From an uncultured Porphyromonas sp. (lineage in GTDB: Bacteria; Bacteroidota; Bacteroidia; Bacteroidales; Porphyromonadaceae), in NCBI RefSeq assembly GCF_938023125.1, contig NZ_CALHDW010000018.1, forward strand, positions 334,597 to 398,596: a stretch of DNA of 64,000 nt. The letters run 5' to 3'. A program made the translations under genes and the position numbers. Below the pieces are notes generated by a model, which saw only the letters and a program-made list of their open reading frames with translations, was not told the DNA's origin and did no database searches. Shown here piece by piece: positions 34,505 to 43,981 of the stretch; position 1 is the stretch's first letter, and each line of letters opens with the position of its first letter.

Positions 34505-35963
34505 CGCTCCGTCTTCTATCTTTCGTAGAATTGATTGGCTTCTCGTAGGCTTATACCTCCTGCTTGTTGTCACGGGCTGGTTCACTATCTGTGGGGCTAG
34601 CTATAGCTTCGAAACGCCGAGTCTGGTTGAGTCGGGGAGCCGTCCAGCCATGCAGTTGATCTGGATGGGGCTAAGCGGAGTCCTTATCTTCTTGATACTC
34701 TTGAGTGACGTAGGATGGTTTGAGACTTTTGCTCCTATTTTCTATCTGGCGATGATGGGGTTGTTGCTGGTGACGATATTCATTGCCCCCGATATTAAAG
34801 GGTCGCACTCGTGGCTGGTATTGGGCCCTATGCGCCTACAGCCTGCCGAGTTTGCCAAGATTGCTACGGCTCTAATGCTGGCAACAACGCTCAATCGTTA
34901 TAAGTTTCGCCTCAATTCGTGGCGAGCCTATGGTGAGGTTTTTGCTATTGTGCTTCTCCCGATGATGCTCATCTTTTTGCAAAAAGAGGCGGGGTCTGCT
35001 CTGGTGTATACAGCACTCTTTTTAGCTCTTTATAGGGAGGGGCTCTCGGGAGTATTCCTTGGATTGGCCTTTGTGGCCGTAGTGCTATTTGTGATGGCTC
35101 TATCCCTTGCGGATACCATGTGGGGGGCTACCAATGCGGCCTATTGGGCTCTTTCTACGGTCATCACCCTATGTGTTTGTATCGCTCTTTTGCTTAGTCC
35201 TAAGGATCGCCCTCGCCTCTTCGGATGGTGGGTTGTGGGCTATATAGGGGTTTATTTGATAGCGCTTCTTTTCAATCACTTCTTCCCCTTTGATATGGGG
35301 TTTGTGGCTATCGGCATCCTCGCTCTACTCATAGGCTATTGTTTCTTGATAGCTATAAAACGCTATGCTCGCCCCTATCTTCTTGCCGCCCTTTTGGGTA
35401 TTGGGTGTATCTTCTATTCCCTTTCGGTTTCGTTTGTTTTCGACAATGTGCTACAGCCCCACCAACGAGGGCGTATTGCCGTTGCGCTCGGGCTTAAAGA
35501 GGATCTCAAGGGCATGGGGTATAACGTGAATCAGGCAAAGATTGCCATCGGTTCGGGGGGGCTTACGGGTAAGGGCTTCTTGCAAGGAACGCAAACTAAG
35601 CTCAGTTATGTACCCGAACAGGATACCGACTTTATCTTCTGCACCGTGGGCGAGGAGCACGGATTCTTGGGATCTACGGCTTTGCTGCTGTTCTATTTGG
35701 TCTTAATTCTGCGCTTTTTCTACTTGGCAGAGCGGCAGGTAAATGCTTTTGGACGAGTCTATGGCTACTGTGTCGGCTCCATATTTCTCTTTCATCTTGC
35801 CGTTAATGTGGGTATGGTATTGGGGTTAGTGCCAGTGATTGGTATCCCCTTGCCTTTCTTTAGTTATGGAGGCTCTTCGCTGTGGGGATTCACGATCCTG
35901 TTGTTTATTTTTGTGCGAATTGATGCCGACCGCAAGAAGGAGAGTTCGCAACGATCCTTCTGA
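34494..35963 (+). CDS. rodA: Peptidoglycan glycosyltransferase RodA (SEDS family)
   Basis: Polytopic SEDS glycosyltransferase that polymerises lipid II with PBP2. The ATG at 34494 (MRPNAPSSIFRRIDWLLVGL) gives 489 residues and is preferred to an earlier in-frame start at 34455 deep inside mrdA. GSHSWLVLGPMRLQPAEFAKIATALM, QTKLSYVPEQDTDFIFCTVGEEHGF and FFSYGGSS are SEDS signatures, including the catalytic Asp in PEQDTDFIF. The central loop between about residues 225-290 has extra helices compared with E. coli RodA (370 residues), as is usual in Bacteroidota. It ends the operon and converges on a minus-strand glycosyltransferase. Confidence 0.95.
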   Translation: MRPNAPSSIFRRIDWLLVGLYLLLVVTGWFTICGASYSFETPSLVESGSRPAMQLIWMGLSGVLIFLILLSDVGWFETFAPIFYLAMMGLLLVTIFIAPDIKGSHSWLVLGPMRLQPAEFAKIATALMLATTLNRYKFRLNSWRAYGEVFAIVLLPMMLIFLQKEAGSALVYTALFLALYREGLSGVFLGLAFVAVVLFVMALSLADTMWGATNAAYWALSTVITLCVCIALLLSPKDRPRLFGWWVVGYIGVYLIALLFNHFFPFDMGFVAIGILALLIGYCFLIAIKRYARPYLLAALLGIGCIFYSLSVSFVFDNVLQPHQRGRIAVALGLKEDLKGMGYNVNQAKIAIGSGGLTGKGFLQGTQTKLSYVPEQDTDFIFCTVGEEHGFLGSTALLLFYLVLILRFFYLAERQVNAFGRVYGYCVGSIFLFHLAVNVGMVLGLVPVIGIPLPFFSYGGSSLWGFTILLFIFVRIDADRKKESSQRSF

Positions 35964-35989
35964 TCTGTTTGGAGGTAGTGCCTATCTCC

Positions 35990-36817
35990 TTAGTCGTTGA
36001 TGCGTTTTCGTAGGAATCTTTTGTAGATGTAATAGAGCCAGGGACCTGGTACAAGGCGAGGAGGAATGCGCAGCAGAAGGTTACGCACATACTCCCATTT
36101 GTTGATGAAGCCGATCTTGTAGAAGGTTTTTTGTAAGCAGATGTCTCGCCGGATATAGTACCATCCTCTCCGACGTCCGAGGGTGGCGTGATTCATGCGG
36201 AAGTAGAGAAGCGACTCGGGTAGGGAGTGAAGTCGCCCTCCTTGTAGGATAACTCGAGCCCAGAGGTAGTAGTCTTCGAATAGGGGGAAGTGCATGTATC
36301 CTCCGGCTTTTAGGATGGCGGCTTTGCGGAAGGCTACGGCCGGATGATTGACGGGGCATCGATAACGTGCAAAGCGCACAATCTCCTCGTGGTGCTCGGG
36401 TAGGGTGCGGCGAGAGACAACTTCGCTGGGCGAGTCTACAAACTCATCGATGCTACTGCTGAGAAGATCCACTTCGGGATGTTCGCGGAGAAAGTTGATC
36501 TGACGTTCGAAGCGTGTGGGAAAGGAGATGTCGTCCGTATCCATACGCACGATGATGTCGTAGGAGCAATTTTTTATCCCTTCGTTTAGGGCGTTCCCCA
36601 ATCCTCCGTTCTTTTTGAGCCGCACCACCTTAAACACCTCAGGATGCTGTGCTTGGTAGCCTTCGACAAGGGCGTCTAGCTCCGGCGTGAGAGGTCCATC
36701 GCATACAAGCACTACCTCTGGAGCGGGGAGAGTTTGAGAGAAAATACTATCTAGTGCTGCCGTGAAAAATTGGGGTTGCTCCTTGTAGTAAGTAGAGAGA
36801 AGTACGGAAAACTTCAT
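35990..36817 (-). CDS. Family 2 glycosyltransferase
   Basis: A 275-residue cytoplasmic GT-A enzyme from the ATG at 36817 (MKFSVLLSTYYKEQ). Earlier in-frame Mets at 36847 and 36913 precede only charged, non-conserved residues. The core shows VVLVCDGPLTPELD, a LKKNGGLGNALNEGIK loop, and the DxD-type metal site VRMDTDDIS. Then follow LLSSSIDEF and FEDYYLWARVI, the acceptor-side ED motif. The C-terminus is basic and could touch the membrane. Substrates are unknown. It is similar to amylovoran- or capsule-type GT2 enzymes. It is separate from any glycan cluster in the window. Confidence 0.88.
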   Translation of the reverse strand: MKFSVLLSTYYKEQPQFFTAALDSIFSQTLPAPEVVLVCDGPLTPELDALVEGYQAQHPEVFKVVRLKKNGGLGNALNEGIKNCSYDIIVRMDTDDISFPTRFERQINFLREHPEVDLLSSSIDEFVDSPSEVVSRRTLPEHHEEIVRFARYRCPVNHPAVAFRKAAILKAGGYMHFPLFEDYYLWARVILQGGRLHSLPESLLYFRMNHATLGRRRGWYYIRRDICLQKTFYKIGFINKWEYVRNLLLRIPPRLVPGPWLYYIYKRFLRKRIND

Positions 36818-36933
36818 CTCTTTCTCGCTGTTTATGGCATCGTTCATCACATCAAATTTCTTTTTTTCTCTCTTATCTAACGAGTATTCTTCGTGGATAT
36901 TGTTTCCCTTCAACGTTTTCTTGTTGAGGGAGT

Positions 36934-38655
36934 TTATTCTGCGATGGGATCCTCTTGGAGCAGAGTCTGGGTATGTTGCAGCGCCAAATGGATGTCTCTA
37001 CAGATGTTTCCCTCGCCTACCTGTTCGGCAATGCCCGACTTTTCGAGTGTCTCGCGCACTTCGTCCCTCACCCCCGAGAGCACAAGCACGATCCCAGCCG
37101 CACGGCACTTCTCGGCCATCATGGAGAGGTTGTGGGCCCCGGTTGCATCGATAAAGGGCACTCTTCGCATTCGTAGGATGCGCACCTTAGGCTTCCGACC
37201 CACAAATTTGGTAACCTCTTCGAAGCGGTTGGCAATGCCGAAGAAGAAGGGCCCCTGGATCTCAAAAATCTCTACTCCTTGGGGTACTTCTAGGGACTCT
37301 TCGGTGGTGGTTTGAGCTGCCTCGTTGTCCAACGGAGCCACCCGGTCTTGGCGAACTACGTCGCTGGCAAGATAGGTGCGGCGCATGAAGAGAAGCACAC
37401 TTAGTATCATTCCTATCTCGATGGCAATGGTGAGGTCGAGCATTACGGTAAGCACAAAGGTCACCACGAGCACAATAATATCACCCTTAGGACCTCGTAA
37501 TATGGCGAGGAAAGAGTTCCATTCGCTCATATTATAGGCGACAACCACCAATATGCCGGCAAGGCAAGCCATGGGGATATAGGCGGTAAGGGGGCCTAAG
37601 AAGAGCATGATAAGGAGAAGAACCACGGCGTGTACCAGTCCTGCAATGGGGGAGCGACCGCCATTTTTGATATTGGTCATGGTACGAGCAATAGCCCCTG
37701 TTACGGGGATTCCTCCCACAAAGGGTACCACCACGTTGGCTACCCCTTGCGCCACGAGCTCTACATTGGAGTTGTGTTTCTCCCCAATAGCTCCATCGGC
37801 CACAGAGGCGCTCAGTAGGGACTCTATCGCCCCCAGCATGGCAATGGTAAAGGCGCTGGGGAGTAGTTCATGGATGGTGGCCATGTCAAGGTTGAGGAGG
37901 TGAATTTCGGGAAGTTTCGAAGAAAAAGTGAAGCGATCGCCAATGGTCTCTAAGCCCGATACTGAGGTGTACTTTTGTAGGAAGTATACCACGAGTGTCA
38001 TTAGGATGATGGCAACGAGGGATCCGGGTATCTTTTTAGAGATTTTTGGGAAGTGGAAGACCAGAATTACCGTGGCAATGCCTATGAGAGTGGCAGCCCA
38101 GTTGAGGGTGCTAAAGTGCTCGACATAGACACTCCACTTGCCGATAAAGTCTCCGGGTAGGGCCCCTGTTGTTAGTCCGAATAGGTCTTTTATCTGGGTC
38201 GTGAAGATGGTAACGGCAATACCGCTCGTAAAGCCTATTATAATAGGATAGGGGATAAAGCGAATCACACTCCCCAGCCGCAATACCCCCACAAGGATGA
38301 GGATAAGCCCGGCTATGAAGGTGGCAATGGCAAGTCCTTCGATGCCATGTTGCTGGATAATGCCATAAACGATAACGATAAAAGCTCCTGTCGGGCCCCC
38401 TATCTGTACGGAACTCCCGCCCAAAAACGAGACAATAAATCCTCCTATAATGGCGGTTGTGAGACCCACCTCGGGGCTTACGCCACTGGCAATACCAAAG
38501 GCAATGGCAAGGGGTAGGGCAACGATACCTACAATAATCCCTGCCATAATATCCTTGGTCAAACGCTCCGTGGTGTATCCGCGGAGGCTCTTGAACAGCT
38601 GAGGCGTAAAGTCCTCAAGGGCATGTTGCCATGCTCGTTGCTTTGTTGTGTTCAT
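36934..38655 (-). CDS. SulP family inorganic anion transporter with STAS domain
   Basis: A 573-residue polytopic transporter of the SLC26/SulP family. Its N-terminus (about residues 35-420) has the 10-14 helix region with GIVALPLAIAFGIASGVSPE, VQIGGPTGAFIVIVYG and a long conserved NVVVPFVGGIPVTGAIARTM stretch. From about residue 445 the cytoplasmic STAS domain follows, with VEIFEIQGPFFFGIANRF and VPFIDATGAHNL. Family members carry sulfate, bicarbonate or dicarboxylates, and the substrate cannot be assigned here. It has its own promoter motif 28 bases upstream. Confidence 0.92.
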   Translation of the reverse strand: MNTTKQRAWQHALEDFTPQLFKSLRGYTTERLTKDIMAGIIVGIVALPLAIAFGIASGVSPEVGLTTAIIGGFIVSFLGGSSVQIGGPTGAFIVIVYGIIQQHGIEGLAIATFIAGLILILVGVLRLGSVIRFIPYPIIIGFTSGIAVTIFTTQIKDLFGLTTGALPGDFIGKWSVYVEHFSTLNWAATLIGIATVILVFHFPKISKKIPGSLVAIILMTLVVYFLQKYTSVSGLETIGDRFTFSSKLPEIHLLNLDMATIHELLPSAFTIAMLGAIESLLSASVADGAIGEKHNSNVELVAQGVANVVVPFVGGIPVTGAIARTMTNIKNGGRSPIAGLVHAVVLLLIMLFLGPLTAYIPMACLAGILVVVAYNMSEWNSFLAILRGPKGDIIVLVVTFVLTVMLDLTIAIEIGMILSVLLFMRRTYLASDVVRQDRVAPLDNEAAQTTTEESLEVPQGVEIFEIQGPFFFGIANRFEEVTKFVGRKPKVRILRMRRVPFIDATGAHNLSMMAEKCRAAGIVLVLSGVRDEVRETLEKSGIAEQVGEGNICRDIHLALQHTQTLLQEDPIAE

Positions 38656-38682
38656 AATGTTGGTAGCTCTTAAAAACTACCG

Positions 38683-38690
38683 CAAAGATA
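38683..38690 (-). promoter_or_regulatory. -7 element for the SulP gene
   Basis: The minus strand reads TATCTTTG (TAnnTTTG), 27 bases before the ATG at 38655, giving a leader of about 20 bases. Confidence 0.6.
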
Positions 38691-38735
38691 GCCGCTTTTT
38701 CTTTATTAACATTGTCTCAGGAGCCTACCGCATGT

Positions 38736-40448
38736 CTATCGGATAAGGTCTAGTACAGTCTTGTTGAGGTAGAATGTCTGCGTCTTATCCACCCATACGG
38801 CATTGTTGGGTGCTTTCAGAAGCTTCTCTTTGCCGCGCTTGAAGTCCTTATCTGTACCGATCGCCATTTTGGGGCTAAAGGGATAGATGCGGAGCTTTTT
38901 CGACTTGGCGAGGCTTACCTCTAGGTAGTCAGGGATCTGACCTTCTGCCCCTACGATGCGGCAGTTCTGCCCTTCGAAGAGTTGTTTGTGAGGTACATAT
39001 GCCTCTTGAGTGATGAGGGGGAGTTGACCCTCTAGCCCCCAAAGTCGGCATAGATATTCATTGACTTCTGTGTTCAATATCATACCCATAGGACGAGTGC
39101 CTTGGGGGTGGTAGGCGGCCATGAATACCTCTTCGCCCGTGTGGCTATGGGTAGTAAACCCGAAGGGCATGTGCTGCTGATAGATGAGGATAACCACGGC
39201 ACTGAGAGATCCATTGTAGAGGCCGGTTTGTGCCGAGCTTCCCTTGCGTTGCTCTAGAGGTATGGGGCTGTTCTTATATTCTTCGCATTGGTAGAGAGCA
39301 TCGAGCTCCTCTTCGGAGAGATCGATGGCAGCATACTTATGGAAGAGCTCGCGAGCTTGGTCGTTGGGAGCTTCGTTGAGCATTTTGGCGAGCCCGGCAG
39401 CGGTGCGCTTAATGGCTGTGAGCTGACCAAAGAGTACCTCCGGCCCTTGCTTATCTCCTTGACGAAGGCGTTGCAACCCAATACTCAAACCGCTATTGCC
39501 GTGGTCGGGCATGATAATGATGGCTGTATTGCCGTCACGGCGAGCAAAGTCTAGGGCTACCCCTACGGCTTTGTCAAAGGCAAGCATTTCTGAGGCGATC
39601 CCTACGGGGTCGTTGGCATGGGCTGCCCAGTCTACTTTACTCCCCTCTACCATGAGGAAGAATCCTTCGCCCTCGGGATCGTTGAGTAGAGAAATTGCTT
39701 TCTGGCAGCTCTCAGCTAGTGAGGGAACTTTGCTAGGGTCTCTATCGAGGTCGTAGGGCATATCGTACTCCCCAAAGAGTGCCCACATTTGCTTGCCTTG
39801 GAAGGCGCGCATGGATTCGAGGTCGTTGGCAAAATAGGGGATCCCCTGATCTTTGAATGATTGCTGTAGGGCCGGGGTTATGATTTTGTTTCCTCCCCCT
39901 ATCACTACATCCACGGGGAGGTTTACGATCTGCGGAGCAATCCAATCGTATTTCTTGCGATTGTAGGAGTGTGCGGAGCAGTCCGCCGGAGTGGCATGGG
40001 TAAACTCGCATGTAACAACAAGCCCGGTACGCTTCCCCAGCTTCCACTTGCCGGCCTCTAGTAGGGTAGTCATGGGTTGATAGGCCAGCTTAGGATCTAG
40101 GGGTTGTAGGTCGTGATCAGTGCTTACAGGATAGGTGGCAATGAATCCACTCTGTGAGGGGATACCGGTCATGTAGCAACTCGTGGTGGGGGCAGAGTCG
40201 CCGATGGGGGCATCTGAGCAGTAGGTGAGTACCGTCCCACATAGGATCGAGTCGAGGTGTAGATGGATCTTATCGGGGTGCTGATAGCGTTGGTACCAAC
40301 GTGCCAGAGATAGCGCAGGTAGGGAGGTGCCATCGGGGATCATTACAATAATATTACGCACGGGTTTTACCGTGGCAGGGAGTTGCCCCCATAAGGAGCC
40401 ACAACCCAGGGCCAAAAGGGCTAAGAGGAGGAGTTTCTTGCGAATCAT
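38736..40448 (-). CDS. Alkaline phosphatase (PhoA superfamily), exported
   Basis: A 570-residue periplasmic or surface phosphomonoesterase from the ATG at 40448 (MIRKKLLLLALLALGCGSLWGQ). A longer frame to 40490 would enter argR and is rejected. The signal peptide has an LGCGS segment that might be a lipobox. Active-site blocks: IIVMIPDGTSLPALSLARW (metal Asp), GDSAPTTSCYMTG (nucleophile Ser or Thr region), VEGSKVDWAAHAND, IIIMPDHGN and FTTHSHTGEEV (zinc ligands). Length exceeds E. coli PhoA (471), with a C-terminal extension of unknown role. It lies 31 bases downstream of argR and is probably cotranscribed. Confidence 0.9.
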   Translation of the reverse strand: MIRKKLLLLALLALGCGSLWGQLPATVKPVRNIIVMIPDGTSLPALSLARWYQRYQHPDKIHLHLDSILCGTVLTYCSDAPIGDSAPTTSCYMTGIPSQSGFIATYPVSTDHDLQPLDPKLAYQPMTTLLEAGKWKLGKRTGLVVTCEFTHATPADCSAHSYNRKKYDWIAPQIVNLPVDVVIGGGNKIITPALQQSFKDQGIPYFANDLESMRAFQGKQMWALFGEYDMPYDLDRDPSKVPSLAESCQKAISLLNDPEGEGFFLMVEGSKVDWAAHANDPVGIASEMLAFDKAVGVALDFARRDGNTAIIIMPDHGNSGLSIGLQRLRQGDKQGPEVLFGQLTAIKRTAAGLAKMLNEAPNDQARELFHKYAAIDLSEEELDALYQCEEYKNSPIPLEQRKGSSAQTGLYNGSLSAVVILIYQQHMPFGFTTHSHTGEEVFMAAYHPQGTRPMGMILNTEVNEYLCRLWGLEGQLPLITQEAYVPHKQLFEGQNCRIVGAEGQIPDYLEVSLAKSKKLRIYPFSPKMAIGTDKDFKRGKEKLLKAPNNAVWVDKTQTFYLNKTVLDLIR

Positions 40449-40479
40449 AAGAGAAATGGTTAAAAAATGGGGATGGTTT

Positions 40480-40959
40480 TTAATTGGCACGGGCTAGCTC
40501 GGGGATGATTTGAGCGAGTACGCTCACCACTTCTTCGCGAGAGACCCCGTCTGCCGGTATTACAAGTATCGTATCATTGCCTGCAATTGTGCCCACAATG
40601 GCATTGTTGGAAATGGAGTCTATGTCTACACAGATGCTGTGGGCATAGCCCGAGCGTGTCTTGAGCACAATAAAAGAGCCCGAGTAGTGGATAGAGCGGA
40701 AGCCCTTGGTGCCCATTACACGGAATACATCTTGCGTGGCCCGAGCTTGGTCGCTGGGCATTCGGTAGCAGCTAATATCTTCACTAGAGTAGCGGTCTTT
40801 GGAGATATTGAGCTCGTACATGTCACGCGAAATGGTGGCCTGAGTGGCACTGATCCCATTGATCAAAAGTAGCTCGCGTAGCGTCTTTTGGTTGGGGACA
40901 TCGTTGTTGCGAATGAGACGACAGATGAGCGCTTGTCGTATTTCTTTCTTTGTTGCCAT
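40480..40959 (-). CDS. argR: Arginine repressor ArgR
   Basis: A hexameric transcription factor that senses arginine. The 159-residue protein has the N-terminal winged helix (KTLRELLLINGISATQATISRDMYELN), whose SATQATISRD recognition helix is the family hallmark. The C-terminal arginine-binding and oligomerisation domain includes GTIAGNDTILVIPADG. In the same window an arginine decarboxylase gene is present 8 kb away, but no ARG box was recognised near it. The gene appears to lead an operon with the phosphatase. Confidence 0.93.
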   Translation of the reverse strand: MATKKEIRQALICRLIRNNDVPNQKTLRELLLINGISATQATISRDMYELNISKDRYSSEDISCYRMPSDQARATQDVFRVMGTKGFRSIHYSGSFIVLKTRSGYAHSICVDIDSISNNAIVGTIAGNDTILVIPADGVSREEVVSVLAQIIPELARAN

Positions 40960-41045
40960 GATGCGTTTTTGATATGTCTAGTGGGTCATTCTCCCCTCCT
41001 TTGTTGCCTTTGTGTCTCTGGGACTAAGGGGAGATAACCTCTCTG

Positions 41046-41053
41046 CAAATGTA
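41046..41053 (-). promoter_or_regulatory. -7 element for argR
   Basis: The minus strand reads TACATTTG (TAnnTTTG), 86 bases before the argR ATG. Confidence 0.55.
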
Positions 41054-41341
41054 GTAAAAATGAATAATATAAGTGATATGAATAAGATGCTCCTCCGGCT
41101 TTTTCTAGGCTATATGCCTATCGCTCAAAATCCTCTGCCTGAAATTTCCTCCTTTTTCTGCTAGTTTCTTGGGGGAATTCTGCCCAAAACTTTTTTGTTT
41201 TCTGCCCGAGAAATAAAAATTTCCCGCCCTAGATTCTTTTTATTTTTACCCAGGCTTTTTTGAGGTCCCTCTCGTAGGGAATTTCTTCGCTTACTTGTCG
41301 TCTCTAGTAGCGGAGGCTATGCTCGTTTGGGCAATAATAGC
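41054..41341. other. Divergent intergenic region between argR and pta promoters, rich in TGCCC motifs
   Basis: About 290 AT-rich bases without a gene. TCTGCCC occurs at about 41189 and 41211, and CGCCCTA at about 41225, in runs of A and T. Similar GCCC-containing AT-rich spacers lie before the tsaC-like gene and the purine permease gene. Confidence 0.4.
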
Positions 41342-41349
41342 TAACTTTG
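41342..41349 (+). promoter_or_regulatory. -7 element for pta-ackA
   Basis: TAACTTTG fits TAnnTTTG, 110 bases before the chosen pta start, so a leader of about 105 bases is implied. Confidence 0.55.
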
Positions 41350-41459
41350 TGGAGCTTAACGCACGAAGTTAAACAACTACGTTGTGCCTTCTCCTTTTTC
41401 TTCCCCTTTGGGCTCAGGAGAGAGGAGGTGGCAGAGCTAGATCTAATGAATATTGCACA

Positions 41460-42467
41460 ATGGATTTGATGAAAGAAATCGTAGCGCGTGCTGCTGCTAA
41501 CAAGCAACGTATTGTGCTACCCGAGGGGACAGAACCTCGTACCCTACAAGCTGCCGATCGTCTTTTGGCAGATGGTGTTGCAAACCTCGTTCTCATTGGC
41601 GATCCTGCCGCTATCAAGGCTAAGGCTGCGGAGTTAGGGCTTACCCATATTGGGGAAGCAGAGCTAATCGACCCTAATTGTCACGCCAAGAAAGAGGCTT
41701 ATCGCGACCTCCTTATGGAGCTCAGAAAGTCTAAGGGAATGACGAAAGAAGAGGCTGATAAACTCGTGGTAAATCCCCTCTACTTGGCTTGTCTTATGAT
41801 TAAGGCCGGCGATGCAGATGGTGAGCTCGCCGGGGCGCAAAATACAACAGGTAACGTCCTAAGACCCGCTCTCCAGCTTATCAAAACGATGCCGGGACTC
41901 AGCTGTGTGAGTGGGGCCTTCCTCCTCTTTACGCAAGCAAAGCAATACGGAAGAGAAGGTCTTCTTGTAGTAGCCGACTGTGCCGTTACTCCCAATCCTA
42001 ATGCCAACGAACTCGGACAAATTGCCGTTGCTTCAGCTACTACGGCTCGTGCTATTGGCGGTATGGAACCCCGCGTGGCTATGCTTAGCTACTCCACGAA
42101 GGGAAGTGCTAAGGGCGAACTCGTAGATAAGGTGGTAGAAGGATTGCGCGTGGCCAAGGAATTGGCTCCCGACCTTACCATCGATGGAGAATTGCAGGCT
42201 GATGCTGCCCTTGTAGAGGCAGTTGCTACCCTCAAGGCTCCCGATAGCCCCGTGGCAGGGAAGGCTAATGTACTCATCTTCCCCTCTCTCGAAGTGGGTA
42301 ACATTGCTTACAAATTGGTAGAACGCTTGGGTGGTGCCATCGCTGTTGGTCCTATCCTCCAAGGTATGGCTGCTCCTGTAAACGACCTTAGCCGCGGTTG
42401 CTCAGTAGATGACATCTACAAGATGGTGGCTATCACCGCCAACCAAGCTATTGCGGCTAAACAATAA
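41460..42467 (+). CDS. pta: Phosphate acetyltransferase
   Basis: Converts acetyl-CoA and phosphate to acetyl phosphate, which AckA then uses to make ATP and acetate. The ATG at 41460 (MDLMKEIVARAAANKQRIVLPEGTE) gives 335 residues, the normal short Pta form; a frame open to 41382 has no conserved residues. Another ATG lies three codons later. Landmarks are GAQNTTGNVLRPALQLIKTMPG, VADCAVTPNPNANELGQIA, MLSYSTKGSAKGELVDKV and NVLIFPSLEVGNIAYKLVERLG. It is 28 bases upstream of ackA. Confidence 0.95.
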   Translation: MDLMKEIVARAAANKQRIVLPEGTEPRTLQAADRLLADGVANLVLIGDPAAIKAKAAELGLTHIGEAELIDPNCHAKKEAYRDLLMELRKSKGMTKEEADKLVVNPLYLACLMIKAGDADGELAGAQNTTGNVLRPALQLIKTMPGLSCVSGAFLLFTQAKQYGREGLLVVADCAVTPNPNANELGQIAVASATTARAIGGMEPRVAMLSYSTKGSAKGELVDKVVEGLRVAKELAPDLTIDGELQADAALVEAVATLKAPDSPVAGKANVLIFPSLEVGNIAYKLVERLGGAIAVGPILQGMAAPVNDLSRGCSVDDIYKMVAITANQAIAAKQ

Positions 42468-42495
42468 AATCAACTCTTAAACTACACTCTACAAA

Positions 42496-43695
42496 ATGAA
42501 TGTATTGGTGCTTAATTGCGGTAGCTCATCCGTAAAATATAAATTGTTTCAGATGCCCGAGGGTAAGGTGCTTGCCCAGGGGGGTGTGGAAAAATTGGGC
42601 TTGGCCGACTCTTTCCTAAAGTTCAAATTGCCTTCGGGTGAGAAGGTAACTCTTGAGAAGGATATGCCCGAGCATACGGTGGCTATCGACTTTATCCTCA
42701 AGACAATTACCGGCAGCGAATATGGCTGCATCAAGAGCCTTAGCGAAATCGATGCCGTAGGTCACCGTTTGGTACACGGAGGCGATAAGTTCAGCGAAAG
42801 CGTGGTAATTACCGACGAGGTAGTAGAAAATGTGAAGAAGTGTATCGATCTTGCTCCCCTTCACAACCCCTCTACACTCAAGGGGGTGGCTGCCGTTACG
42901 GAGCTAATCCCCGGGGTGCCCCAGGTAGGTGTATTCGATACCGCCTTCCCTCAGACGATGCCGCAACGTGCATTCATGTATGCTCTTCCTTATGAGTACT
43001 ACGAAAAGTATGGCGTGCGCCGCTATGGCTTCCACGGTACAAGCCATCGCTTCGTAAGTAAGCGTGCTTGCGAATTCTTGGGGATTGACTACAACAAGGC
43101 TCGTATTATTACCGCCCATATTGGTAATGGTGCCTCTATGTGCGCTATCAAAGATGGTAAGTGCATCGATACATCCATGGGGCTTACCCCCACAGAAGGC
43201 CTTATGATGGGTACTCGTGTAGGGGATGTAGACCCCGGTGCACTCGTCTTTATTGGGGAGAAAGAGGGTTTGTCTATGGCTCAGCTCTCCGAAGTTATCA
43301 ATAAGAAGAGTGGTGTACTTGGCGTGAGTGGTGTCTCTAGCGACATGCGTGAGATTGAGGATGCTATCGCTCAAGGTAACGAGCGTGCCAAACTCGCTTT
43401 GGAGATGTACGACTACCGCATCAAGAAGTACGTAGGCGCCTTTACCGCCGCTATGGGAGGTTTGGATGTCCTTATCTTCACGGGAGGTGTCGGTGAGAAC
43501 CAAACCACAACTCGCGAGTATGTTTGCCGTGATATGGAGTATATGGGTGTCAAGATTGACAACGAACTCAATGCAAAAACTCGTGGAGAAGAGGTGCTGC
43601 TCTCTACCCCCGAAAGCAAGGTAAAGGTAGTGGTAATACCTACCGACGAAGAGCTTATGATCGCTCTCGATACAGTGGCTCTCACCTCAAAATAA
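42496..43695 (+). CDS. ackA: Acetate kinase
   Basis: Cytoplasmic enzyme that forms ATP and acetate from acetyl phosphate. The 399-residue protein has the family motifs MNVLVLNCGSSSVKYKLF, VGHRLVHGG, FDTAF with the catalytic Asp148, RRYGFHGTSH, HIGNGASMCAI, the GTRVGDVDPG segment and TGGVGEN. One notable difference is Pro at residue 152 (FDTAFPQTMP), where many characterised acetate kinases have His (FDTAFHQTMP). A 13-bp stem terminator follows 28 bases after the stop. Confidence 0.95.
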   Translation: MNVLVLNCGSSSVKYKLFQMPEGKVLAQGGVEKLGLADSFLKFKLPSGEKVTLEKDMPEHTVAIDFILKTITGSEYGCIKSLSEIDAVGHRLVHGGDKFSESVVITDEVVENVKKCIDLAPLHNPSTLKGVAAVTELIPGVPQVGVFDTAFPQTMPQRAFMYALPYEYYEKYGVRRYGFHGTSHRFVSKRACEFLGIDYNKARIITAHIGNGASMCAIKDGKCIDTSMGLTPTEGLMMGTRVGDVDPGALVFIGEKEGLSMAQLSEVINKKSGVLGVSGVSSDMREIEDAIAQGNERAKLALEMYDYRIKKYVGAFTAAMGGLDVLIFTGGVGENQTTTREYVCRDMEYMGVKIDNELNAKTRGEEVLLSTPESKVKVVVIPTDEELMIALDTVALTSK

Positions 43696-43723
43696 ATCCC
43701 TTCCCATTAAGGAGGAAGAAAGA

Positions 43724-43759
43724 AGCGGTTCTTACCTGTACGGGTAGGAGCCGCTTTTG
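43724..43759 (+). terminator. Terminator of pta-ackA
   Basis: A 13-bp stem (AGCGGTTCTTACC with GGTAGGAGCCGCT, two G-U pairs) and six-base loop, followed by TTTTG. Confidence 0.8.
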
Positions 43760-43969
43760 TGTTTCCTCTCCCCTTCTGACGCTGCGCCCCCCGATTAAAA
43801 CCTCTCTCTTACAGATAAGAAAGAGGAGCCTATATATAATAGGTGTACCCATTGCAAGAGGCGGATGCACGCTGTCTTTTCCATCCCGACGAGGGGGAAT
43901 GGTGTGGATACTGAGAGGAGCTGCCGGCATATCCGGTGGTGTGTGGGGCGTTAGTCGCAGATTAGTCGC

Positions 43970-43977
43970 TATCTTTG
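43970..43977 (+). promoter_or_regulatory. -7 element directly before nspC
   Basis: TATCTTTG ends only four bases before the nspC ATG at 43982. Transcription should therefore start at or next to the start codon, predicting a leaderless mRNA. Confidence 0.6.
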
Positions 43978-43981
43978 TAGC

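Noticed and set aside
42904..43503. 199-codon open frame antisense to ackA
   Set aside because: It lies fully inside a well-conserved gene and shows no coding signature.
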